A stretch of 64,000 nt of DNA from Acidiflorens sp963847715 (GTDB taxonomy: Bacteria; Acidobacteriota; Terriglobia; Terriglobales; Acidobacteriaceae). Location: NCBI GenBank assembly GCA_963847715.1, contig CAWKAZ010000006.1, forward strand, positions 186,001 to 250,000, read 5' to 3'. The notes below the pieces were generated by a model, which saw only the letters and a program-made list of their open reading frames with translations, was not told where the DNA came from and searched no databases. Both the position numbers and the translations under genes were made by a program. Positions 32,079-39,723 of the stretch are shown here, piece by piece (position 1 is the stretch's first letter; each line of letters begins with the position of its first letter).

Positions 32079-32738
32079 ATGGCATTACTCGAACGCGTTT
32101 CCACATTAGTAAGGGCCAATCTCAACGACTTGATCGACAAAGCAGAGGAGCCCGAGAAGATGATCAAGCAGGTCATCCTCGACATGAATAATCAACTGTT
32201 GCAGGTCAAGACGCAGGTCGCGATCGCCATCGCCGACCAGCATCTGCTCGAAAAGAAGAAAGTTGAAAATGACGAAAAGATCCAGGAATGGATGCGCAAA
32301 GCTGAACTCGCCGTCGATAAGAAGCAGGACGACCTCGCTCGCGCCGCGCTGCTCCGCGTGGAAAGCTATCGCGATCTGAGCGCCAACTTTGGGCAACAGC
32401 TCGACGACCAGAAAGCCCAGGTGGAGAATCTGAAATCGGCGCTGCGCAATCTCGATCAGAAACTGGCCGAAGCCAACGCCAAGGCCGATGTGCTCATCGC
32501 ACAGCACCGCCGCGCCCGCGCTGCTTCAAGGGCTACTGATGCGCAGTCCGGCCTGGACGCCAACAGCAAGTCGGCCACGTTCGATCGCATGAAGCGAAAA
32601 GTAGCCCGCGAAGAGGCCATTGGCGGCGCCAAAGCACAGTTGCTCGCCGACGACGTGGAGAACCGGCTGGCGGCGCTGGAGAAAGAAGACCGTATTGAAC
32701 AGCTGCTGGTGGAGCTAAAAACGAAAAGGGGCGCCTAA
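32079..32738 (+). CDS. PspA/IM30 family membrane-protection protein
   Basis: 219 residues, ATG 32079 preceded by 'cgaggtg'. 'MALLERVSTLVRANLNDLIDKAEEPEKMIKQVILDMNNQLLQVKTQVA' is the standard PspA/Vipp1 opening, and the rest is long helical coiled coil (about 20-219) with charged heptads. PspA/IM30 proteins are ESCRT-III-like and polymerise on damaged inner membrane to limit proton leak. No PspBC or PspF genes are present; the XRE protein at 28060 is the likely regulator. It is the last gene of the operon before a hairpin. Confidence 0.92.
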   Translation: MALLERVSTLVRANLNDLIDKAEEPEKMIKQVILDMNNQLLQVKTQVAIAIADQHLLEKKKVENDEKIQEWMRKAELAVDKKQDDLARAALLRVESYRDLSANFGQQLDDQKAQVENLKSALRNLDQKLAEANAKADVLIAQHRRARAASRATDAQSGLDANSKSATFDRMKRKVAREEAIGGAKAQLLADDVENRLAALEKEDRIEQLLVELKTKRGA

Positions 32739-32751
32739 GCATGACCGTGTG

Positions 32752-32769
32752 GGGCAGGCATTCCTGCCC
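32752..32769. terminator. hairpin GGGCAGG-CATT-CCTGCCC after pspA
   Basis: A perfect 7-bp GC-rich stem with a 4-base loop lies 13 bases after the PspA stop, without a T run. It may terminate the operon or be a dispersed palindrome. Confidence 0.5.
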
Positions 32770-32846
32770 GCGTGGTCGACGTATCCGGCAGGTGCAACGT
32801 CGCAACAGACGCGGGAGCCTTCCGGTTACAATCAAACAACGATTCT

Positions 32847-33335
32847 ATGCGCAAGATCTTCCATTTCGATTCGCCCGACAGCCAGTACGTGGCCGACGCG
32901 GCCGTGCTCTGCTGCTTCGATCACCGCATCGGCCAAGTGGTGAGAAAGTTTCTGAAGAAGCAGGGCATCGAACACGTCGACATGATCGTCGTCGCAGGAG
33001 GAGCGAAGACGCTCGCTTCTCCACGCAACGACTTCGAGCAGGACTTCATCCTCGAGCAAGTCCGCATGTCGATTCGCCTCCATCAGACCAAACGCGTCAT
33101 GGTGATGAGTCACTCCGATTGCGCCACCTACGGAGGCCTCGCGCAGTTCAAAGGCGACCGCGAGGCCGAGGCCGCTCATCACCGCAGCGAACTGCTCCGC
33201 GCCGGCGAACTTCTCACTGCGAACTTTCCGGATATTTCTGTCGAGCCTTACTTCGTCCGCTTCGACGGCATCTGGGAGGTCAAGGGAGCCGACTATTTGA
33301 AAGACCCCAACCGCGCCGCCCTCGACATCGCCTGA
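32847..33335 (+). CDS. beta-carbonic-anhydrase-like protein
   Basis: 162 residues from ATG 32847. The zinc-site elements of beta-class carbonic anhydrases are present: CxDxR as C23-F-D25-H-R27, and HxxC as H89-S-D-C92 ('VMVMSHSDCATYGG'). The intervening 'HVDMIVVAGGAKTLASP' matches the segment before the last zinc ligands. The protein is shorter than the usual 200-220 residues and lacks the N-terminal helices, so it may be a divergent or non-CA member. It stands alone after the PspA operon. CO2 hydration is plausible but unproven. Confidence 0.65.
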   Translation: MRKIFHFDSPDSQYVADAAVLCCFDHRIGQVVRKFLKKQGIEHVDMIVVAGGAKTLASPRNDFEQDFILEQVRMSIRLHQTKRVMVMSHSDCATYGGLAQFKGDREAEAAHHRSELLRAGELLTANFPDISVEPYFVRFDGIWEVKGADYLKDPNRAALDIA

Positions 33336-33375
33336 CGTGTCTCACGCCGTCGATTCCTGCTACAAATAAGCTGCT

Positions 33376-34422
33376 ATGAAAATTCTGTTCATCGGCGGCA
33401 CGGGAATCATCAGTACGGCTTGTACGGCTCTGACTGCGGCGCGAGGCATGGATGTCACCCTGCTGACGCGCGGCCAACACAAGACGCAGCTTCCCGCTTG
33501 CGTAAAGACGCTGGTTGCCGACGTGAATGATCCCGGCCTCATCCAGAAGCTAAAGGACGAGCGCTTCGATTCCGTCGTCGACTGGATCGCCTTCACCCCG
33601 GCTGAGATCGAACGCGACCTCGCGCTCTTTCGCGGACGGACGCGGCAGTTCATCTTCATCAGTTCGACGAGCGCTTATCAGAAGCCGCAAACCCACTACC
33701 TGATGACCGAATCCACGCCGTTGGCCAATCCTTACTGGGACTATTCTCGAAACAAGATTGCGTGTGAAGAGCGGCTGCTGCAGGCTTATCGGGACGATGG
33801 ATTTCCGGTCACCATCGTGCGTCCTTCGCTCACCTACGGAGACACGCAGATTCCGCTCGTGCTCAATAGCTGGCAAAAACCATACACCGCGGTAGACCGT
33901 ATGCTCCGCGGGCAAAAGCTGGTTGTGCCGGGAGATGGCACTTCGCTTTGGGTCGTAACGCACAACTCTGATTTTGCCAAAGGACTGGTGGGGCTGCTCG
34001 GCAATCAGCAAGCGATCGGACACGCATTTCACATCACGTCGGATGAAGTGCAGACCTGGGACCAGCTTTTCCGCATCGTCGGCGCCGCCGTGGGAGTGGA
34101 ACCGAAGCTTGTGCATATTCCATCCGATTTCATCGCGGCTTGCCTGCCGGAGAAGATGGGCACATTGCTGGGCGACAAATCAGTGAGCGTGGTCTTCGAC
34201 AATTCGAAGATCAAGCGCTTCGTTCCCGACTACAGCGCGACAATCACGTTTGCCGAAGGCATCCGGCAGACATTGGCATGGTTCGACGGCGATCCGAAGC
34301 GCAAGCAGATTGACGAGCAACTCAACGCGGATATGGACCGGCTGATTGAAGCGTACGAAAAGGGCATGAGCGAAGCAACACGAAGCTTCGCGCGAGCGGT
34401 GAGGCAACACACAAAGGACTAG
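33376..34422 (+). CDS. NAD-dependent epimerase/dehydratase (extended SDR)
   Basis: 348 residues. The start 'MKILFIGGTGIISTACTALTAARGMDVTLLTRG' is an SDR nucleotide-binding fold. 'FIFISSTSAYQKPQTHYLMTEST' with 'NPYWDYSRNKIACEERLL' provides the Ser/Tyr/Lys region; the YxxxK reads Y-S-R-N-K. 'RPSLTYGDTQ' completes the family pattern. It resembles CSP41-like atypical SDRs that act on nucleotide sugars; substrate unknown. Its TAG stop overlaps the TAG stop of the convergent rmuC in a shared CTAG at 34419-34422. Confidence 0.85.
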   Translation: MKILFIGGTGIISTACTALTAARGMDVTLLTRGQHKTQLPACVKTLVADVNDPGLIQKLKDERFDSVVDWIAFTPAEIERDLALFRGRTRQFIFISSTSAYQKPQTHYLMTESTPLANPYWDYSRNKIACEERLLQAYRDDGFPVTIVRPSLTYGDTQIPLVLNSWQKPYTAVDRMLRGQKLVVPGDGTSLWVVTHNSDFAKGLVGLLGNQQAIGHAFHITSDEVQTWDQLFRIVGAAVGVEPKLVHIPSDFIAACLPEKMGTLLGDKSVSVVFDNSKIKRFVPDYSATITFAEGIRQTLAWFDGDPKRKQIDEQLNADMDRLIEAYEKGMSEATRSFARAVRQHTKD

Positions 34423-35756
34423 GCGCTCGCCTTATCCAGCAGTGGCAGCGGCTTGTCGATTGATGGGGACGCCGGCGTCTCCAACTCCAATTGCTCCTGC
34501 CCGCTGAGCGCGGACACCTTGCCACGGTAATTCTTCAGATGCCGCTGGGCGGTCTCGAATGCTTCCTGCGCCTTGTTCAGATTCTTGCCGACATTTTCAA
34601 ACTGATTCTGGAAGAAGTCGAACGACTTCTGCGCCTTCGCCAATTCAGCCCGGCTCTTCTCGAAACCCTTGGCAACTTCGTACCACTTATGGACGAGCGA
34701 AATCGTGTGCAGCGTCATCAGCAGCGTGTTGGGAGAAACGGGAAATACGTGCTGCTCGTTCATCCAGTCGCCCAGTTCGCGGTTGCGGATGACCTCCATG
34801 TACAAGGTTTCACTCGGCAGATACATGAGGGCGATGTCAGTGGTGCCATTCTCCGGCTGGATGTACTGCTGAATACGTTTCGCTTCCGCTTTCATAACGC
34901 GCACCAGAGCCACGCGGGCGGCGTCGATCTCAGCCTTGTCGTTGCTCTCGAAGAGTGCGATCACCTGCTCGCGCGGAAACTTGGCGTCGATCGGCAACGT
35001 GCGGTCGGGGAAATAGATGACGGCATCGGCGCGGCCCCCGCCCTCGCCCGGAGATGCCTGCAAGGCAAACATGTGCGCAGGCAGGAAGTCGGCGAGCAGA
35101 CGTTCCAGGCTCGCCTCGCCGAATTGGCCGCGTAGATGAGGCAGTTTAAGCAAATTGTTCAGATCATTGATCGAATGGCCGAGCGCTCCGACTTCGCGAA
35201 GTTGCTCTTCCGCGGCCTTCAGATGCTGTTGCACTTTTTCGAATTGAGCGAAGCCTTCCTTGATGTTCTGATCGAGCTTCACCTGCACTTGCTCGGTGAT
35301 AGCCATCAGCTTCGAGTCGACGCGATCACGAATCGAGTCGAGGCTCTGCGCGGTCTGCTGATTCAGGCTCTGAAACTCGACTTTCAGTTGCTGTGTAGTC
35401 AGCAGCAGAGAATTGGTCATCTCGCTGCGTCCGTCGCTTAAACTGCGATTTTGCTCTTCCCTGCCCGCCGCCAATTGCTGTTCAACCGCGCTGCGAATCT
35501 CTGAAAAGCCGTGCTGGATGCGGTCTGTGACCTGCTGGCGAAGGTCCCCTTTAGTCTGCTCCAGGCGAGTGGCCATGTCGGCAGTGCTGACACTGATCTT
35601 CTGGCCAAGGGTCGTATTGAACCTTTCGAGCTGATTGGCAACTTCCGCCTTTACATCGACTTGCGAGCCCGCCGAAACGCGGCGCAGCAAAACGGCCGAA
35701 ACCCCAAGCAGGACAAGGGTTCCAGCGAGCACAGTAACCAGCAGTATGGTCTCCAT
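34419..35756 (-). CDS. rmuC: DNA recombination protein RmuC
   Basis: 445 residues. An N-terminal membrane anchor (about 5-22) is followed by a long coiled coil (40-190) and the RmuC nuclease-like domain: 'LRGQFGEASLERLLADFLP', 'GRADAVIYFPDRTLPIDAKFPREQ', 'DIALMYLPSETLYMEVI', 'VFPVSPNTLLMTLHTISLVHKW'. RmuC limits recombination at inverted repeats; the PD-(D/E)xK-like core is visible in 'PIDAKFP'. It is divergent from the CAP-domain gene. Confidence 0.93.
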   Translation of the reverse strand: METILLVTVLAGTLVLLGVSAVLLRRVSAGSQVDVKAEVANQLERFNTTLGQKISVSTADMATRLEQTKGDLRQQVTDRIQHGFSEIRSAVEQQLAAGREEQNRSLSDGRSEMTNSLLLTTQQLKVEFQSLNQQTAQSLDSIRDRVDSKLMAITEQVQVKLDQNIKEGFAQFEKVQQHLKAAEEQLREVGALGHSINDLNNLLKLPHLRGQFGEASLERLLADFLPAHMFALQASPGEGGGRADAVIYFPDRTLPIDAKFPREQVIALFESNDKAEIDAARVALVRVMKAEAKRIQQYIQPENGTTDIALMYLPSETLYMEVIRNRELGDWMNEQHVFPVSPNTLLMTLHTISLVHKWYEVAKGFEKSRAELAKAQKSFDFFQNQFENVGKNLNKAQEAFETAQRHLKNYRGKVSALSGQEQLELETPASPSIDKPLPLLDKASA

Positions 35757-35852
35757 AGTAAGTGGCTGTGATGAATTCTAGAAGCTAGCGTGAGAGTTGG
35801 AAAGCGGAACTTTACCCGGCAACCCCCAGGCCGGAACGCTAACCCAACCATC

Positions 35853-36752
35853 ATGTTGCGGGCCCTATTGGTTTCCATCGCGATCCTGGCAGTCTATTGC
35901 GGCCCATGCGCGGCGGAAAAACCTTTGCCAGCAGCCGATTCTCACAGCGGCATTCGCAACACAGCAACCAACGAACAGCCCACCCCCCAATCGAGCTCGG
36001 CGGCCGAATCAACCTCTGGAGAGGACTCCGCCGCCGAGAACGAACTTCTGGAAGCGGCCAACAAAAACCGCGAGCTTGCTGGAGCACCACCGCTGCGCAT
36101 GGACGAAAGTCTGCGCGAAGCAGCGCGTGCCCACGCCCGGCTCATGATTGCGAGCCGGCGTCTGGAGCACCAGTTGACCGGAGAGCCCGCGCTGCTCGAA
36201 AGAATTGCGCAAGTCAGCTCCCTGAAAATGGATCGGGCCGGGGAGAATCTGGCCGAGGCGACCTGCGCAGCAGGCGCGAACGACGTTCTGATGCACTCCG
36301 CCCCGCACCGTCAAAACCTGCTCGATCGCGGATTCAACGTCGCAGGCATCGCCGCCTTCTGGAGTAAGGGCCGGCTCTATGTGGTGCAGGATTTCGCGCG
36401 CGAGATCCCAACCTATTCTGCAAAGCAGAGTCGAGATTTGATCGGACGAGCGATCGGCGAAATGCGCCAGGAAGCAGGGCTTGCCGACCTTGAGCAGGTT
36501 TCGCCACCGAACCTCGACAACGCCGCCTGTTCGCTCGCCGCCGAGAACCGCCCGAATGCGCACTTGCTTGCAACAGCTTACGAGAATCGCAAAATCATCA
36601 CCTACACCCAGAGCCGGCCTGAAGTCCTCCCGCCTGGCGCGCAGCGTCTGTTGCGCGACCCCGGCGTTCGACAGTTCGGTGTCGGCTCCTGTTACGCGCG
36701 AAATGCGGCCTATCCGACCGGCATGTATTGGGTCGCGATTCTGCTCTACTGA
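35853..36752 (+). CDS. secreted CAP-domain (SCP/PR1-like) protein
   Basis: 299 residues from ATG 35853. A signal peptide (about 1-21, ending CAAE) and a Ser/Pro/Thr linker are followed by a CAP core: 'LLEAANKNRELAGAPPLRMDESLREAARAHARLMIASRRLEHQ', 'AGENLAEA', 'HSAPHRQNLLDRGFNVAGIAAF', 'GRLYVVQDFA'. Bacterial CAP proteins are secreted or periplasmic, with mostly unknown functions. The C-terminal 110 residues form an additional domain not recognised here. No partner gene is nearby. Confidence 0.83.
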   Translation: MLRALLVSIAILAVYCGPCAAEKPLPAADSHSGIRNTATNEQPTPQSSSAAESTSGEDSAAENELLEAANKNRELAGAPPLRMDESLREAARAHARLMIASRRLEHQLTGEPALLERIAQVSSLKMDRAGENLAEATCAAGANDVLMHSAPHRQNLLDRGFNVAGIAAFWSKGRLYVVQDFAREIPTYSAKQSRDLIGRAIGEMRQEAGLADLEQVSPPNLDNAACSLAAENRPNAHLLATAYENRKIITYTQSRPEVLPPGAQRLLRDPGVRQFGVGSCYARNAAYPTGMYWVAILLY

Positions 36753-36834
36753 TGGAGTACCAGCGCGCGCAGCACGCTGACGAGGGCGCCCGCCACACTC
36801 GCTGTGCTAATCTCCGAGCATCTAGCCTGCCTGC

Positions 36835-37776
36835 ATGGAACCTGCTCCGCAAATACGCCTAGGAACCGCCGGTTGGTCGTATAAAGACTGGGATGGAATT
36901 CTCTATCCTCCAGAAGTGACGCGGAAGAAAATTCATCCAGTTGAGTTCCTCGCCCGATTCTTCGATGTCATCGAAATCAACACTTCGTTTTATGGACACA
37001 TACGCCCCGAGCTCGGACGTCTGTGGGCGCGCAAGGCAGCGGCTGTCAATCCGAATTTTATGTTCACAGCCAAGCTGCACCGATCCTTCACTCATTCCCC
37101 GCTGGCTGTGATGGAGCCGACTTCGGCTGCGAGCATCCGCCCGAATGATACGGACGAGCGGCTGGCCCGCGAGGGCCTGGATTCGCTCGCCGCAGAAGGC
37201 AGGCTGGGCGCGCTACTCATTCAATTCCCTGTGTCATTCAAAAACACCAGCCTCAATCGCGAATATCTGGAGCAGTTGCTACGGCAGTTCATCGAGTATC
37301 CGCGGGTAGTCGAGGTACGGCACGAGAGCTGGGATAATCCGGAAACGATCGCCGAATTCATGCGCCACAACGTTGGCTTCTGCAACATCGACCAGCCGCT
37401 GCTGGGCCGGTCGCTGGCTCCGACTGAGCACGTCACTTCGGCAGTAGGGTACGTGCGCCTCCATGGCCGCAATTATGAAAGTTGGTTCGACACCGGCGGC
37501 GACAATCGCGACGATCGCTACAACTACCTTTACAAGCCGGCAGAACTGGAGAAGTGGAAGACCAAGATCGAGATCATCGCGCAACGGGCCGCGACGACCT
37601 TCGTCGTTGCCAATAATCATTTTCAGGCAAAGGCAGCGGTCAACGCGCTGGAGCTGCGCCATTTACTCGAGGGGAAGAAGGTCCGAGCCCCGGAAACGCT
37701 GGTCAAGCACTATCCCGAACTCCGGGAGATAGTTGAACTGGAAGACGCCAGCGGAAATTATTCGCTGCTGGCTTAG
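36835..37776 (+). CDS. DUF72 family protein (YecE-like)
   Basis: 313 residues. 'IRLGTAGWSYKDWDGILYPPEV' is the DUF72 signature opening. 'FARFFDVIEINTSFYG', 'NPNFMFTAKLHRSFTH', 'LGALLIQFPVSFKN' and 'VRLHGRNYESWF' are conserved family elements of a TIM-barrel-like fold with no established activity. A late 'FVVANNHFQAKAAVNALEL' also fits. It is a stand-alone gene. Confidence 0.88.
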   Translation: MEPAPQIRLGTAGWSYKDWDGILYPPEVTRKKIHPVEFLARFFDVIEINTSFYGHIRPELGRLWARKAAAVNPNFMFTAKLHRSFTHSPLAVMEPTSAASIRPNDTDERLAREGLDSLAAEGRLGALLIQFPVSFKNTSLNREYLEQLLRQFIEYPRVVEVRHESWDNPETIAEFMRHNVGFCNIDQPLLGRSLAPTEHVTSAVGYVRLHGRNYESWFDTGGDNRDDRYNYLYKPAELEKWKTKIEIIAQRAATTFVVANNHFQAKAAVNALELRHLLEGKKVRAPETLVKHYPELREIVELEDASGNYSLLA

Positions 37777-37920
37777 GCCTCCCAAATCCAAGCAAAACAA
37801 AGACTTCTTCTTTTTTCGCCAGCGTTCTTCAGGGCGATCTTTTGTAATGTTGTCACGCTGCGAGACTCGCGTGACAATTTGTAGTTGGCATTGAATTACG
37901 TCTCAGCGAAAGGCCCGTCC

Positions 37921-38358
37921 GTGAAGCTATTTTTCTGTCTTACTCTGTTATCTACCCTGACCATCTCCGCGTTGGCGCAGGACAATGTGTCGGTTGAATC
38001 CAAGATCGTCGCCATCGAAAAAGCCTGGAACCAAGCCTACAAGCTTCGCGACAAGAAGGCTCTCGGCGAAATACTTCACGATTCCATAGTGCTGGTGAAT
38101 GACGATGGCAGCCTGCAATCGAAGAGCATTTTCCTTTCTAGTGTCGACACGGCCAAGCCTTCCGATCAGCAGCAGGCCGAGCCCGAGTCGATCTCTGTGC
38201 ATGTGTTCGGAGACGTTGCCATCGCCACCGGAATTTTCCGAGAAAAAGGTGTCGAAAACGGCAAGCCTTATCTACGACGGAATCGATTTGTCGATACCTG
38301 GGTCAGCCACAACGGTTCATGGGTATGCGTGGCGGCTTCGGCAACCCCGGTTCACTGA
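37921..38358 (+). CDS. secreted DUF4440 / SnoaL-like (NTF2-fold) protein
   Basis: 145 residues from GTG 37921 ('aaagg' upstream). Signal peptide 1-20 (LTISALAQ). The NTF2-like fold shows in 'KIVAIEKAWNQAYKLRDKKALGEILHDSIVLVNDDGSLQSK' and 'FGDVAIATGIFREKGVENGKPYLRRNRFVDTWVSHNGSWVCVAA'. DUF4440 proteins bind small ligands and rarely have assigned roles. Possibly periplasmic. Confidence 0.8.
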   Translation: MKLFFCLTLLSTLTISALAQDNVSVESKIVAIEKAWNQAYKLRDKKALGEILHDSIVLVNDDGSLQSKSIFLSSVDTAKPSDQQQAEPESISVHVFGDVAIATGIFREKGVENGKPYLRRNRFVDTWVSHNGSWVCVAASATPVH

Positions 38359-38390
38359 AAGAACGCCCGCGATATACTAAGTGCACGCCT

Positions 38391-38696
38391 ATGAACTCTG
38401 GCCGCATCGGATGCGAACTGGCTATGCTGGCAGTTGTCTGTGTCCTGACCATCTTTCTTTTCCCGGCAATGCAAGGTCCGTATTCTGCGGTCAATGGACC
38501 CGTAACAGCGCTTCAGGCGGCGCGAACTGCGATTCGATTGCGAAAGGCTATGGTGCAGAGCGCGTTGCAATCGCTCCGTCATAGACTCGCTGCACCTGGA
38601 CTGGCTGCACCTGCTTTTTTCTCCTGGATGTCGCTCTGTGAAACGGAATTGCACTCGGGTTCGCTGCCAGAATGTACCTCCGTCCTACGTTGCTGA
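38391..38696 (+). CDS. small membrane protein of unknown function
   Basis: 101 residues from ATG 38391. One N-terminal membrane helix (LAMLAVVCVLTIFLFPAM) is followed by 'QGPYSAVNGPVTALQAARTAIRLRKAMVQSAL', then a Cys-containing tail. The middle segment looks like a conserved motif I associate with small Acidobacteriota membrane proteins, but I cannot name a family. It lies between DUF4440 and pal. Confidence 0.5.
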   Translation: MNSGRIGCELAMLAVVCVLTIFLFPAMQGPYSAVNGPVTALQAARTAIRLRKAMVQSALQSLRHRLAAPGLAAPAFFSWMSLCETELHSGSLPECTSVLRC

Positions 38697-38839
38697 TCTT
38701 TCGTACTTTTCACTTCCGACAACTTTCAATCTCAGCTCTGGTCGCAGGCGTCTTCTCGCGGCTGGGCTGAGGTTGCCTTTTCATTCATTGCTCTTGCTTC
38801 ACAGCAACGTGTTTCTTCCTATGAGGAGGACTTACCGAA

Positions 38840-39574
38840 ATGACGCAGAATCGATTCAGGCCAATTGTTCAAGTAGCAACTCTCGTATGCGCACTGACAC
38901 TGGCAGGATGCGCAAAAAAAACCGCTAAAGTAACTCCGCCGCCTCCGCCAGCGCCGGCGCCGACGTCACCAACTGCCACACTGGCAGCGAACCCCAGCAC
39001 CGTGCAGCCCGGCCAAACCTCCGTGCTCACGTGGCAAACCAGCAACGCCAGCGAAATTACGATTGCCGGACTGGGCACGCTGCCAGCCTCTGGATCGCGA
39101 TCGGTCACGCCCACCGCGTCCATCACCTACACCGTCGTCGCCAAGGGTCCGGGAGGAACGAATGAGGCGTCGGCTCGCATCACCGTGAATGAACCTACCG
39201 CCAATGCCGCTCCTTCACCCTCGGATGAAGAATTGTTCGGCAGAAACGTCAAAGATGTATTTTTTGACTATGACCGGTTCGCACTCCGCCACGATGACGC
39301 TCCCGTAGTGCAAAACGACGAGGCGTTTCTCGCGCAGCATCCCAGCATCAAAGTTCTCGTCGAAGGACACTGCGACGATCGCGGATCCGAGGAGTACAAC
39401 ATCGCCCTCGGAACCAGCCGCGCCGAGTCGTTGAAACAAGCGCTGCAACAAGGAGGAATTTCCGCGGACCGAATCAAGACTGTCAGCTTTGGCAAAGAAA
39501 AACCTTTCTGTACTGAGGACAACGAGCAGTGCTGGCAGCAGAATCGTGTGGACCATTTCGTATTCCAACGGTAA
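38840..39574 (+). CDS. pal: Pal-like OmpA-domain lipoprotein
   Basis: 244 residues, 'atgaggagga' upstream. The lipoprotein signal has lipobox LAGC (Cys at about 24). A Pro/Ala linker leads to an Ig-like strand region ('TVQPGQTSVLTWQTSNASEITI', about 55-115). The C-terminal OmpA/Pal domain includes 'DVFFDYDRFALRHDDAPVVQ', 'VLVEGHCDDRGSEEYNIALGTSRAESLKQAL' and 'TVSFGKEKP', which binds peptidoglycan diaminopimelate. Pal joins the outer membrane to the wall. The extra Ig-like domain between lipobox and Pal domain is unusual. No tol genes are nearby. Confidence 0.88.
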   Translation: MTQNRFRPIVQVATLVCALTLAGCAKKTAKVTPPPPPAPAPTSPTATLAANPSTVQPGQTSVLTWQTSNASEITIAGLGTLPASGSRSVTPTASITYTVVAKGPGGTNEASARITVNEPTANAAPSPSDEELFGRNVKDVFFDYDRFALRHDDAPVVQNDEAFLAQHPSIKVLVEGHCDDRGSEEYNIALGTSRAESLKQALQQGGISADRIKTVSFGKEKPFCTEDNEQCWQQNRVDHFVFQR

Positions 39575-39723
39575 GCATTCGAATTCTCTGCAATAGCGGG
39601 CGAAGGCGGCTCAGTTCCTTGGGACGCCTTCACCCCGCGATGCTCAACACGAAATCCGAGGATGGGCACGAAACATGTCGTACGGACGGCCTGTTATATG
39701 CTTCTGAAAGTGATCCGCTCATT

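Noticed and set aside
35853..36752. Reading the CAP-domain protein as a sporulation YkwD protease
   Set aside because: No sporulation context and CAP domains are not general proteases; kept as CAP-domain protein only.
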